Source of the DNA: Caldifarciminota bacterium
Lineage (GTDB): Bacteria > Hydrothermota > Tepidihabitantia > Tepidihabitantales > Tepidihabitantaceae
DNA: 7,843 nucleotides
Reading direction: 5' to 3'
Assembly: GCA_016935775.1 (NCBI GenBank)
Contig: JAFGQF010000043.1
Coordinates: 1-7,843 of the forward strand
The notes below the pieces were generated by a model. That model was given only the letters and a program-made list of their open reading frames with translations, had not been told where the DNA came from and made no database searches. Position numbers and translations under genes: made by a program. Below are positions 1-7,843 of this stretch, piece by piece; within the stretch, counting starts at the first letter, position 1, and the number at the start of each line of letters is the position of its first letter.

Positions 1-1943
<1,943 letters not shown>

Positions 1944-1961
1944 CAGTCGGTTCAATGACGA

Positions 1962-1987
1962 GAAACGGGGGCCGCGGCCCCCGTTTC
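1962..1987. terminator. Bidirectional terminator hairpin between convergent genes
   Basis: A perfect 26-bp palindrome centred on CCGCGG with GAAAC/GTTTC outer arms lies in the 62-nt gap between the guaB stop (1943) and the malic enzyme stop (2006). As RNA it gives an 11-bp stem with a 4-nt loop. On the + strand the stem runs into GTTTCCCTTTCTG and on the minus strand into GTTTCTCGTCATT, so each side has a short, imperfect T-rich tail after a G/C stem. The position between two converging transcripts supports a shared intrinsic terminator. The weak T tracts leave open a mainly 3'-end-protecting role. Confidence 0.75.
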
Positions 1988-2005
1988 CCTTTCTGATGAA
2001 ACAGG

Positions 2006-3358
2006 TCAGGCGTTGGGCGCTTCGGGGATGAAGCCTTCCTTCATCAGGCTCTGGACCATTTCGCGAGCATGCTTGATGGTCGTCGTGGCTTTCTTCATCA
2101 ACTCGTCACGCGACATCGTGATGCGGGCGACGCCCTGTTCGATGGCCTTCATCCCGACCGCCACGGCCTCGCGCGGGTAGACCTCCCAGTCGTCCATCGT
2201 CGGCACGAGGTAGTCCTGGCGCAGGCCGCGGTCCTCGGCGACCCGGGCGAGTTCGAGCGCGGCGGCGATGCACATCTCGTCGGTGATGGTCCGGGCGTTG
2301 ACGTCGAGCGTCCCGCGGAAGATGCCGGGGAAGCCGAGCGAGTTGTTCACCTGGTTCGGGAAGTCCGAGCGGCCGGTGGCCACGACCGCGGCGCCGGCTT
2401 CGAGCGCTTCCCACGGCCAGATTTCCGGTATCGGGTTGGCGCAGACGAAGACGACCGCGTCCTTGGCCATCGAGCTTATCCACTCGGGCTTGACCGTGCC
2501 CGGGCCCGGGGTCGAGAGCGCGATGAGGACATCGGCGCCCTTGAGCGCGTCGACGACCGTTCCGCGCTCGTCCCACTTGTTGGAGATCTCGCACATGTGC
2601 CACTTCTCCTTGAACTTCTCCTTGAGCTCGGTCCGGCCCTTGTGGAGTGTTCCCTTGGAGTCGCACATTATGGCGTTCTCGGGGTTGATGCCGCCCTTGA
2701 TGCAGACGCGCGAGATGGCGATATTGGACGCGCCCGCGCCGAGGAACACGACCTTGACCTTGTCGATGTCCTTGCCGACGAACTTGAGCGCGTTGACGAG
2801 TCCCGCGTAGGTGACCGCGGCGGTGCCCTGCTGGTCGTCGTGCCAGACCGGCACGTTCATCTCCTCGCGCAGCGTGTCGAGGATGCGGAAGCACTTGGGC
2901 TGGGCGATGTCCTCGAGGTTGAAGCCGCCGAACGAGGGCTCGAGCAGCTTGGCGGTGCGGATGAACTCGTCCGGGTCCTTGGTCCTGAGCGCGATCGGAA
3001 CGCAGTCAACGCCGCCGAGGTACTTGAACAGGATCGCCTTGCCTTCCATCACCGGCATCGAAGCCTCGGGCCCGATGTCGCCCAGGCCCAGCACCCGGGT
3101 GCCGTCGGTCAGGACGCAGATGGTGTTGGCCCGGTTGGTGTGGACGAAGGACATCTCGGGGTTGGCCTCGATGTCCTTGCAGGGAGCGGCCACGCCCGGC
3201 GTGTACCAGATGGCGAAGTCGTTGAAGTCGCGGATGCAGCACTTGGGCACGGTCTGGTACTTGCCCCGGTAGAACGGGTGCAGGACCATCGCGTCATCGG
3301 CCGGCTTCTTCGCTTTCGCCTTGAGTTGTTCGATCTCCTCGGGAGTGAGTTTCTTCAC
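2006..3358 (-). CDS. Malic enzyme, short form (malate to pyruvate, NAD(P)-dependent)
   Basis: Oxidative decarboxylation of malate to pyruvate and CO2 with NAD(P)H formation, in the cytosol. The 450-residue protein is the short two-domain form. Catalytic Tyr52 sits in WYTPGVA and Lys107 in MEGKA. The metal ligands are Glu149-Asp150 in FNLEDI and an aspartate in VWHDDQQGTA (172-180). The Rossmann loop GAGAS is at 207-211, followed by STPGPG (282-287), CANPIPEI (307-314) and SDFPNQVNNSLGFPGIFRG (331-349). The phosphotransacetylase-like C-terminal domain of E. coli MaeB (759 residues) is absent. I cannot settle NAD versus NADP preference by eye; Asp233 near the end of the second Rossmann strand is the residue to examine. 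The GTG start is chosen because AAAGGA lies 8 nt upstream; an in-frame ATG further up would overlap the transporter by about 175 nt. It is the last gene of the acs unit, 17 nt after the transporter, suggesting a role in balancing C4 and C3 pools during carboxylate growth. Confidence 0.95.
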   Translation of the reverse strand: MKKLTPEEIEQLKAKAKKPADDAMVLHPFYRGKYQTVPKCCIRDFNDFAIWYTPGVAAPCKDIEANPEMSFVHTNRANTICVLTDGTRVLGLGDIGPEASMPVMEGKAILFKYLGGVDCVPIALRTKDPDEFIRTAKLLEPSFGGFNLEDIAQPKCFRILDTLREEMNVPVWHDDQQGTAAVTYAGLVNALKFVGKDIDKVKVVFLGAGASNIAISRVCIKGGINPENAIMCDSKGTLHKGRTELKEKFKEKWHMCEISNKWDERGTVVDALKGADVLIALSTPGPGTVKPEWISSMAKDAVVFVCANPIPEIWPWEALEAGAAVVATGRSDFPNQVNNSLGFPGIFRGTLDVNARTITDEMCIAAALELARVAEDRGLRQDYLVPTMDDWEVYPREAVAVGMKAIEQGVARITMSRDELMKKATTTIKHAREMVQSLMKEGFIPEAPNA

Positions 3359-3366
3359 GGGTTGCG

Positions 3367-3372
3367 TCCTTT
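3367..3372 (-). promoter_or_regulatory. Ribosome binding site deciding the GTG start of the malic enzyme gene
   Basis: On the minus strand AAAGGA stands 8 nt before GTG at 3358, within the 17-nt gap after the transporter stop. This placement favours the 450-residue product over a 64-residue N-terminal extension, which is Arg/Gly-rich and looks like out-of-frame transporter sequence. Confidence 0.7.
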
Positions 3373-3375
3373 CTG

Positions 3376-4680
3376 TCAGGCCGTCGCCGTCTTGCCGCGA
3401 GGCGGCTTGAGGAAGAGCATCATCAGGGCCGCGGCCAGGCAGGCGATGCCGGCCGGGATGAACGCCCACATCCAGGTCTGCGCGTCGCCCATGATGCCGC
3501 CGAGTATCGGGCCGACCACGCCGCCGACGCCGTAGGACATGAAGACCCACGGGTAGTTGGTCCCGACGTTCTTGTTGCCGAAGTAGTCGGCGGTCGCCGC
3601 CGGGAACAGGGCGAAGTTGCCGCCGAAGTTGAATCCGATGATGGCCGCGCCGATGTAGAGCCCGAGCTCCCTGCCGCCGATGAAGAAGAACAGGATCATC
3701 ATCACGCCCTGGAGCAGGCTCATCAGCACGATCGAGCCCTTGCGGCCGAGCTTGTCGGACAGCGCGCCCCAGATGATGCGGCCGAGGCCGTTGAACAGCG
3801 CGTAGAACAGCCCCATCGCCGTGCCGGTGATGACGTCGGCCCGGGCGGCTTCCATCCCGCCGCCGGTGAGCGCGTCAACCCCGAAGAGCTTGATGACGCC
3901 GATGACCATCAGGCCCGAGGTGGCGCCCATCAGGAAGGTCAGGAACAGCATCCAGAACTGGGGCGTGCGGGCCATCTGGCCGGCGGTGAAGTCGCGGCCG
4001 CCGGTGGTGGCGGCGTGGGTGGCGGGCGGCGGGGTATAGCCCTTCGGCAGCCAGCCCTCGGGCGGGTTGACCATCACCAGGGCGCCCAAGCCCACCAGCA
4101 CCGCGAACAGGATGCCGTAGAGGATGAACACCTGGTTGGGGTTCCAGCCCATCCCGTAGAGCCCGCTCCAGCCCGGGGTCAGGTTGACCGGCCCGAACTG
4201 GAAACCGCCGGTGAGCTTGACCCAGATGAGCGCGCCGAAGCCGAAGCCGGCGACGGCCAGGCCGGTGATGAGCCCCTTCTTGTCCGGGAACCACTTGACC
4301 AGCGCGGCGATGGGGCAGACATAGGCGAGCCCGATGCCGGCGCCGCCCAGCAGGCCGACGCCGATGAGGATGCCCCAGAAGCTGGTGCCGGCAAGCCCGG
4401 CGATGACGTACCCGGCGCCGAGCACCAGTCCGCCGGTCAAGGCGACGATGCGCGGCCCGACCTTCTTCTGCCAGCGGCCGGCGATGAGCGCCATCACGAC
4501 GGCGAAGCTCAAGAGCCCGAGCGCGAAGATGACCTGGGTCTGGGTCCGGGTGAAGGTGTAGGGATCGGCCTCGAGCTTGCGCGTGAACGCCGACCAGGCG
4601 TAGATGGCGCCGAGGCAGAGCTGGACGAGGATGCCGCCGGCGACGACCAGCCAGCGGTTGATTACCTTACCTTGGCTCAT
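3376..4680 (-). CDS. MFS transporter, OFA (oxalate/formate antiporter-like) family
   Basis: Inner-membrane carboxylate transporter of 434 residues with twelve predicted helices in two halves: TM1 ~8-30, TM2 ~47-68, TM3 ~76-97, TM4 ~100-121, TM5 ~136-158, TM6 ~183-204, TM7 ~241-265, TM8 ~286-306, TM9 ~315-335, TM10 ~340-362, TM11 ~374-398, TM12 ~403-424. Family marks are KWFPDKKGLITG (129-140) after TM4, the RTPQFW block (238-243) before TM7, NGLGRIIWGALSDKLGRK (297-314) and the TM10-TM11 segment ending NYPWVF. Loop signatures GRWQKKVGPR and SDKLGRK are the two MFS motif-A copies. Arg301 in TM8 aligns with substrate-binding Arg272 of OxlT, but OxlT Lys355 aligns with Tyr383 here, so oxalate exchange is unlikely. 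Between acs and malic enzyme, a monocarboxylate such as acetate, lactate or pyruvate is the better guess. The ATG is supported by GGAGG 7 nt upstream. Family is sure; substrate is inference. Confidence 0.92.
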   Translation of the reverse strand: MSQGKVINRWLVVAGGILVQLCLGAIYAWSAFTRKLEADPYTFTRTQTQVIFALGLLSFAVVMALIAGRWQKKVGPRIVALTGGLVLGAGYVIAGLAGTSFWGILIGVGLLGGAGIGLAYVCPIAALVKWFPDKKGLITGLAVAGFGFGALIWVKLTGGFQFGPVNLTPGWSGLYGMGWNPNQVFILYGILFAVLVGLGALVMVNPPEGWLPKGYTPPPATHAATTGGRDFTAGQMARTPQFWMLFLTFLMGATSGLMVIGVIKLFGVDALTGGGMEAARADVITGTAMGLFYALFNGLGRIIWGALSDKLGRKGSIVLMSLLQGVMMILFFFIGGRELGLYIGAAIIGFNFGGNFALFPAATADYFGNKNVGTNYPWVFMSYGVGGVVGPILGGIMGDAQTWMWAFIPAGIACLAAALMMLFLKPPRGKTATA

Positions 4681-4687
4681 TGGTTGA

Positions 4688-4692
4688 CCTCC
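4688..4692 (-). promoter_or_regulatory. Ribosome binding site of the OFA transporter gene
   Basis: GGAGG on the minus strand, 7 nt before the ATG at 4680. It fixes the start and gives the transporter its own strong initiation site downstream of the intercistronic hairpin. Confidence 0.75.
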
Positions 4693-4726
4693 GATGGGGG
4701 TTGGTTGGCTGCCGGCGGGAAAGAGC

Positions 4727-4767
4727 GCAGGCGGACTGGCGGAGGCTGGTCCGCGCAGTCCGCCTGC
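4727..4767 (-). promoter_or_regulatory. Long hairpin in the acs-transporter gap (attenuator or 3'-end stabiliser)
   Basis: A perfect 12-bp inverted repeat, GCAGGCGGACTG with CAGTCCGCCTGC, encloses a further 5-bp pair GCGGA/TCCGC with a 6-nt loop; one unpaired G separates the two stems. It starts 15 nt after the acs stop and fills much of the 102-nt gap. The minus-strand sequence after it (GCTCTTTCCC) has only three consecutive T. It could be a partial terminator that lowers transporter and malic enzyme output relative to acs, or a structure that protects the acs mRNA 3' end. I see no separate promoter for the transporter in this gap. Confidence 0.65.
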
Positions 4768-4782
4768 ATCGGTGACTTCCGC

Positions 4783-6681
4783 TTACTCTTCGAGCGTCGA
4801 AGTGTCGCCGACGTCCTGGCCGAGGGCCTCGGCCTTGAGCAGCCGGCGCATGATCTTGCCCGACCGGGTCTTGGGGAGCTTGTCCCGGAACTCGATCGAG
4901 TCGGGCTGGGCGATCTTCCCGATCTGGTCGCCGACCCACTTCTTCAGCTCGTCCTTGAGCGCGTCGGTCTTCTCGACCCCGACCTTGAGCGTGACGTAGG
5001 CCTTGGGCACGTCACCCTTGACCGGGTGCGGCACGCCGATGACCGCCGCCTCGGCCACGTCCCTGTGCGCGACGAGCGCGGACTCGACCTCGGCGGTCCC
5101 GAGCCGGTGACCGGCGACGTTGAGCACCTCGTCGACGCGGCCGCGGAACCAGAAGTAGCCGTCTGAGTCCTTCATCACGCTGTCGCCCATCAGGTACTTG
5201 CCCGGGAAGCGGGACCAGTAGGTCTGGACATAGCGGTCCGGGTCGCCGTAGATGGTCCTGAGCATCGCGGGCCACGGCTTGAGCAGGACGCCGAGCCCGT
5301 TCTCGCCCGGCTTGGCCGGCTGGCCGTCCTGGGTGACGACATCGGCCTTGATGCCGGGCAGCGGCCTCGTGGCCGAGCCCGCCTTGAGCGGGGTGATCGG
5401 CAGCGGCGAGATCATGAAGTTGCCGGTCTCGGTCTGCCACCAGGTGTCCATTATCTGGAGCTTGCCGCCGCCGATGTTCTCGCGGTACCAGCGCCACGCC
5501 TCGGGGTTGATCGGCTCGCCGACCGAGCCGAGCAGCCGGAGCGAGGAGAGGTCGTGCTTCTTCGGGTAGTCCTCGCCGAAGCGCATGAACATCCGGATGG
5601 CGGTGGGCGAGGTGTAGAGGATGGTCGCCTTCTCGCGGGCGATGATCTGCCAGAGCCGGTCGGGCTCGGGCCAGTTGGGCGCGCCCTCGTAGAGGATCGA
5701 GGTGGCGCCGTTCATCAGCGGCGCGTAGACGATGTAGGAGTGGCCGGTGACCCAGCCGATGTCGGCCGCGCACCAGTAGACGTCGTCCGGCTTCAGGTCG
5801 AAGACGAACTTGAGCGTCGAGTAGGTGCCGACCGCGTAGCCGCCGTGGACGTGGACGATGCCCTTGGGCTTGCCGGTCGTGCCCGAAGTGTAGAGCATGT
5901 AGAGCATGTCCTCGGAGTCCATCGGTTCGGGCTCGCACTCGTCGGATGCGCCCTCGACGAGGTCGTGCCACCAGACGTCGCGGCCCTCGGTCATCGGGAC
6001 CTCGTTGCCGGCGCGCTTGAAGACGATGCAGTGCTTGCAGCAGGGCGCCTCGGCCATCGCGGCGTCGGCGTTGTGCTTGAGCGGCACCACCTTGCCGCGG
6101 CGGTAGGCGCCGTCGGCGGTGATCAGCACCTTGGAGTCGGCGTCGAGCAGGCGGTCGCGCAGCGAGCCGGCCGAGAACCCGGAGAAGACCACCGAGTGGA
6201 CCGCGCCGATCTTGGCGCAGGCCAGCATCGCGACCGGGTTCTGGGGAATCATCGGCATGAACAGGGTGACGCGGTCGCCCTTCTTGACGCCGAGCTTCTT
6301 GAGCGCGTTGGCGAACTTGTTGACTTCCTTGTGGAGCTGCTCGTAGGTCCAGCGCTCCACCTCGCCCGGCTCGGACTCATAGATGTAGGCGATCTTGTCC
6401 TTGACATCGGTCTTCATGTGCCGGTCAAGGCAGTTGTGGACGATGTTGAACTTCCCGCCGGTGAACCACTTGAAGAACGGGGCCTTGGAGTCGTCGAGCA
6501 CCTTGTCCCAGGGTTTGAACCACTCGAGTTCCCTGGCCTGTTCGCCCCAGTACCAGTCGTGGTCCTGCGCCTTCTCGAGCAGGGCATCGAGGTCGGCGAT
6601 GCCGTGCTTGTCCATGAAGGCCTTGATGTTCGAGTTCTCCACCAGGTCCTTGGGTGGATGGAAGAGTTCTTCCTGAGCCAT
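4783..6681 (-). CDS. acs: Acetyl-CoA synthetase (AMP-forming acetate-CoA ligase)
   Basis: Cytosolic enzyme converting acetate, ATP and CoA to acetyl-CoA, AMP and PPi through acetyl-adenylate. At 632 residues it has near-usual length. The N-terminal ACS-type region spans about residues 38-95 ([20 protein letters not shown]). The phosphate-binding loop [11 protein letters not shown] is at 264-274. GWVTGHSY (309-316) and GSVGEP (385-390) supply the small-pocket Val, Thr and Val, and DTWWQTETG (412-420) the Trp that restricts the substrate to acetate. ATP-ribose Asp500 is in YLMGD, where Met replaces the commoner Thr. The hinge and CoA region reads [15 protein letters not shown] (514-528). [11 protein letters not shown] (603-613) carries Lys609, the lysine reversibly acetylated in characterised Acs proteins. 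The ATG at 6681 has AAGGAGG 8 nt upstream, and upstream in-frame sequence has no ACS similarity. It is first in the unit with the transporter and malic enzyme, has its own promoter, and uses TAA while the other genes use TGA. Confidence 0.97.
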   Translation of the reverse strand: MAQEELFHPPKDLVENSNIKAFMDKHGIADLDALLEKAQDHDWYWGEQARELEWFKPWDKVLDDSKAPFFKWFTGGKFNIVHNCLDRHMKTDVKDKIAYIYESEPGEVERWTYEQLHKEVNKFANALKKLGVKKGDRVTLFMPMIPQNPVAMLACAKIGAVHSVVFSGFSAGSLRDRLLDADSKVLITADGAYRRGKVVPLKHNADAAMAEAPCCKHCIVFKRAGNEVPMTEGRDVWWHDLVEGASDECEPEPMDSEDMLYMLYTSGTTGKPKGIVHVHGGYAVGTYSTLKFVFDLKPDDVYWCAADIGWVTGHSYIVYAPLMNGATSILYEGAPNWPEPDRLWQIIAREKATILYTSPTAIRMFMRFGEDYPKKHDLSSLRLLGSVGEPINPEAWRWYRENIGGGKLQIMDTWWQTETGNFMISPLPITPLKAGSATRPLPGIKADVVTQDGQPAKPGENGLGVLLKPWPAMLRTIYGDPDRYVQTYWSRFPGKYLMGDSVMKDSDGYFWFRGRVDEVLNVAGHRLGTAEVESALVAHRDVAEAAVIGVPHPVKGDVPKAYVTLKVGVEKTDALKDELKKWVGDQIGKIAQPDSIEFRDKLPKTRSGKIMRRLLKAEALGQDVGDTSTLEE

Positions 6682-6689
6682 ACCAGTAT

Positions 6690-6696
6690 CCTCCTT
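6690..6696 (-). promoter_or_regulatory. Strong ribosome binding site of acs
   Basis: AAGGAGG on the minus strand lies 8 nt before the ATG at 6681. It decides this start over a 363-residue upstream extension of the same open frame and points to efficient translation. Confidence 0.85.
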
Positions 6697-6745
6697 TGGC
6701 TGAGGCTTGTGTGCTATCGGTTGCCGGTAAGTGTCGCTGCTGTCT

Positions 6746-6772
6746 CCGTTTCGCGCGCGGTGCGCAAACCGG
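6746..6772 (-). promoter_or_regulatory. Imperfect hairpin at the start of the acs leader
   Basis: Just downstream of the predicted transcription start, the minus strand can fold CCG-TTT-GCGC against GCGC-AAA-CGG with one bulged G on each side and a 5-nt loop. The leader is about 90 nt. A hairpin at the extreme 5' end commonly slows mRNA decay; a regulatory role is possible. I do not recognise a riboswitch class. The low-complexity GCGC core could arise by chance at this GC content. Confidence 0.35.
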
Positions 6773-6778
6773 ACGGCC

Positions 6779-6806
6779 AGTATATTACCGGCGGCATCGA
6801 AGTCAA
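6779..6806 (-). promoter_or_regulatory. Sigma70-type promoter of the acs unit
   Basis: On the minus strand, -35 TTGACT (6806-6801) and -10 TATACT (6784-6779) are separated by 16 nt; each box differs from consensus at one position. An A/T-rich patch around the -10 stands out from the GC-rich surroundings. The predicted start near 6772 gives a leader of about 90 nt before acs. The promoter lies in the 164-nt gap after the methyltransferase stop, which supports acs as the first gene of its transcript. Confidence 0.72.
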
Positions 6807-6845
6807 GCCGCCGGCGTCGGTTGGCCGATTCCTGACACGGGGCGC

Positions 6846-7655
6846 TCAGCGCCGGCGCCGGGCAAACAGCAACCCGGCTACGTGGTGCCGGGTCATCGAA
6901 CCGCCGTGGCGGGCGAACACCCGGCGGATGCCGCGCCACAGCCGGCGCCGCACGTCGGGCGGCCGGATGGCGTGGTCGGACATCGTCCGCAGCAGGCCGA
7001 TGTACCGGTTTGCGTCGTACTCGCCGATCCACGGGTGGCGCCGGACCCGCACCGGGCCGAACGCTCCGGAGTTCTCGATTGCCCGGCGCTGCTTCGCGAT
7101 GCGCTGCTCCGGGTCGCGGGCAATCCACGGTTTCATCCCGACCCGGGCATAGACCTGCTGCAGGTCGCGGTGGAAGTCGTCGTCCGGGGTGGTGCGGAAG
7201 TTCCAGGCAAGGGCGATGCCGCCCGCGGGCTTCAGCGCCCGGGCGCAGGCCCGGAAAGCGGTCCGCGGCGACAGCCAGTGGAAGGCGGACGCGGCAATCA
7301 CGAGGTCGAAGGCGGCTTCGTCCAGCGGCCAGTCCTCGAACGCGGTGGTCCTGACTTTCACGCCCGGGAAGCCGCGCAGGTTGCGGCGGCAGACACGGGC
7401 CATGTTGGGCGAGCGCTCCAGCGCCAGCACCTCGAGCCCGCGCCGGGCCATGGGCAGGGTCGCCTGGCCGGTGCCCGGCCCGATTTCCAGCACCCGGTCG
7501 CCGGGCCTGAGCCCGGCCAGCCTGAGCAGGTCGTCGAACAGCTCCTCGGGGTAGCGGGGCCGGGACCGGTCGTAGAGCGCGGCGACCCGGTCGAAGGAGT
7601 CGCGGCGCAGGCGGTGGCGCTCGGCGGCCTTGAGCGGCAGTTCGTGCTCGGTCAT
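6846..7655 (-). CDS. Class I SAM-dependent methyltransferase (Methyltransf_11/25 type)
   Basis: Cytosolic methyltransferase of unknown substrate, 269 residues. The Rossmann core begins after a helical N-terminus with [16 protein letters not shown] (21-36), a block typical of small bacterial methyltransferases of this type. Motif I is VLEIGPGTG (55-63), the SAM-binding glycine loop. Glu80 closes strand 2 and probably binds the SAM ribose. [15 protein letters not shown] (116-130) forms the strand 4 region and [11 protein letters not shown] (141-151) the following motif. The C-terminal part is Arg-rich and ends in four arginines, which could favour an acidic or nucleic-acid partner, but that is only a guess. 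I chose the ATG at 7655 over an in-frame TTG at 7691 because the latter falls inside the -35 box. No Shine-Dalgarno site precedes the ATG. The 164-nt gap and separate promoter of acs suggest no functional link with it. Confidence 0.85.
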   Translation of the reverse strand: MTEHELPLKAAERHRLRRDSFDRVAALYDRSRPRYPEELFDDLLRLAGLRPGDRVLEIGPGTGQATLPMARRGLEVLALERSPNMARVCRRNLRGFPGVKVRTTAFEDWPLDEAAFDLVIAASAFHWLSPRTAFRACARALKPAGGIALAWNFRTTPDDDFHRDLQQVYARVGMKPWIARDPEQRIAKQRRAIENSGAFGPVRVRRHPWIGEYDANRYIGLLRTMSDHAIRPPDVRRRLWRGIRRVFARHGGSMTRHHVAGLLFARRRR

Positions 7656-7663
7656 AAACGGGA

Positions 7664-7691
7664 ATCGTAGCCCCGGGCCGGGGCGAGTCAA
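7664..7691 (-). promoter_or_regulatory. Promoter giving a nearly leaderless methyltransferase mRNA
   Basis: On the minus strand, TTGACT (7691-7686), a 16-nt spacer and TACGAT (7669-7664) precede the ATG at 7655 by 8 nt. A start 6-7 nt after the -10 falls within about two bases of the ATG, matching the absence of a Shine-Dalgarno sequence. The -35 box and spacer length are the same as in the acs promoter. The -10 matches consensus at four of six positions. Confidence 0.5.
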
Positions 7692-7702
7692 CCGGGCCGG
7701 GG
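7673..7702. repeat. Two 11-bp direct repeats in the methyltransferase upstream region
   Basis: CCGGGCCGGGG occurs at 7673-7683 and 7692-7702, 19 bp apart start to start. The first copy lies in the spacer between the -35 and -10 boxes and the second just upstream of the -35. They could be a tandem operator, but such G/C words are common in this background. Confidence 0.4.
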
Positions 7703-7714
7703 ATGCAGGAAGGG

Positions 7715-7843
7715 TCAGCGGGCGAGGAAGAAGACCAGGACCGAAACGCCCAGCACCAGCAGGCCGGCAACCAGCGCTACCAGCAGCAGCACCGACCGCT
7801 GCGGCCTCGGGTTGGCGAGGTCCTCGTGCTCCTCGTGGGGCGA
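7715..7843 (-). CDS. C-terminal end of a membrane protein with a C-terminal helix (partial)
   Basis: An open frame enters from the right edge of the window and ends at TGA (7717-7715), leaving 42 residues. The visible part is an acidic, charged segment ([16 protein letters not shown]), then about 24 hydrophobic residues ([24 protein letters not shown]) and a final Arg. This looks like one C-terminal transmembrane helix with the charged segment before it, as in a tail-anchored or small membrane protein. No family can be named from this fragment. The gap to the methyltransferase ATG is 59 nt and contains that gene's promoter. Confidence 0.55.
   Translation of the reverse strand, partial: SPHEEHEDLANPRPQRSVLLLVALVAGLLVLGVSVLVFFLAR

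Noticed and set aside
2069..3535. 488-codon open frame on the + strand across the malic enzyme gene
   Set aside because: It is antisense to a complete malic enzyme and rich in Val/Asp/Glu/Arg/Gly with no domain; it results from third-position G/C bias.
3359..3550. 64-residue N-terminal extension of the malic enzyme
   Set aside because: It overlaps the transporter gene, is Arg/Gly-rich, and would bypass the ribosome binding site at 3367-3372.
4015..5166. 383-codon + strand open frame spanning the transporter and acs 3' end
   Set aside because: It runs antisense through two real genes and across their intergenic hairpin, with repetitive acidic/Gly-rich composition and no domain.
6682..6778. 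Riboswitch or CRP-like operator in the acs leader
   Set aside because: I could not match any known riboswitch core or a TGTGA-N6-TCACA palindrome; only a simple imperfect hairpin is visible.
5554..7152. 532-codon + strand open frame across acs and the methyltransferase gene
   Set aside because: Its first part complements acs coding sequence and its end complements methyltransferase sequence; its composition changes abruptly at the intergenic region, as expected for a shadow.
7656..7691. TTG start adding 12 residues to the methyltransferase
   Set aside because: The TTG is part of the likely -35 box, there is no ribosome binding site, and the added residues do not resemble the family N-terminus.
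6682..7770. 363-residue N-terminal extension of acs, suggesting a fusion protein
   Set aside because: The extension is the methyltransferase gene read in another frame plus intergenic sequence containing the acs promoter. The ATG at 6681 has an excellent ribosome binding site.

Overview
The window is a compact stretch of bacterial chromosome with high GC content and strong G/C bias at third codon positions. Shine-Dalgarno sites sit 7-8 nt before most starts, two sigma70-like promoters are visible, and IMP dehydrogenase and acetyl-CoA synthetase are canonical. Together these indicate Bacteria. Nothing in the sequence fixes the phylum; an uncultured high-GC lineage is plausible. I see no tRNA or rRNA gene, insertion sequence, phage gene, CRISPR array or defence gene, and no gene-free stretch longer than about 165 bases.

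Layout. On the + strand, a thioredoxin-fold protein without the catalytic cysteines (1-477, probably clipped at its 5' end) overlaps by 4 bp the complete IMP dehydrogenase gene guaB (474-1943), the committing enzyme of GMP synthesis. A perfect 26-bp palindrome (1962-1987) with short T-rich flanks on both sides separates guaB from the convergent minus-strand genes and probably terminates both transcripts.

The minus strand, in transcription order, holds: the last 42 residues of a tail-anchored-looking membrane protein (7843-7715); a class I SAM-dependent methyltransferase (7655-6846), apparently read from a nearly leaderless promoter; and a three-gene unit made of acetyl-CoA synthetase (acs, 6681-4783), an OFA-type major facilitator transporter (4680-3376) and a short malic enzyme (3358-2006). 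A good promoter (TTGACT, 16 nt, TATACT) lies about 100 nt before acs. The acs-transporter gap carries a long hairpin, while the transporter-malic enzyme gap is only 17 nt.

Inferred biology. The three-gene unit reads as a carboxylate-assimilation module: import of a small monocarboxylate (acetate is the simplest candidate), activation to acetyl-CoA, and conversion of malate from the C4 pool to pyruvate with reduced nicotinamide cofactor. The enzymes are well-known families. The points of interest are the partnership of acs with an OFA transporter, the substrate-site change in that transporter, the hairpin that may split expression within the unit, and the cysteine-free thioredoxin fold joined to guaB. 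I found no evidence for a wholly new system here.
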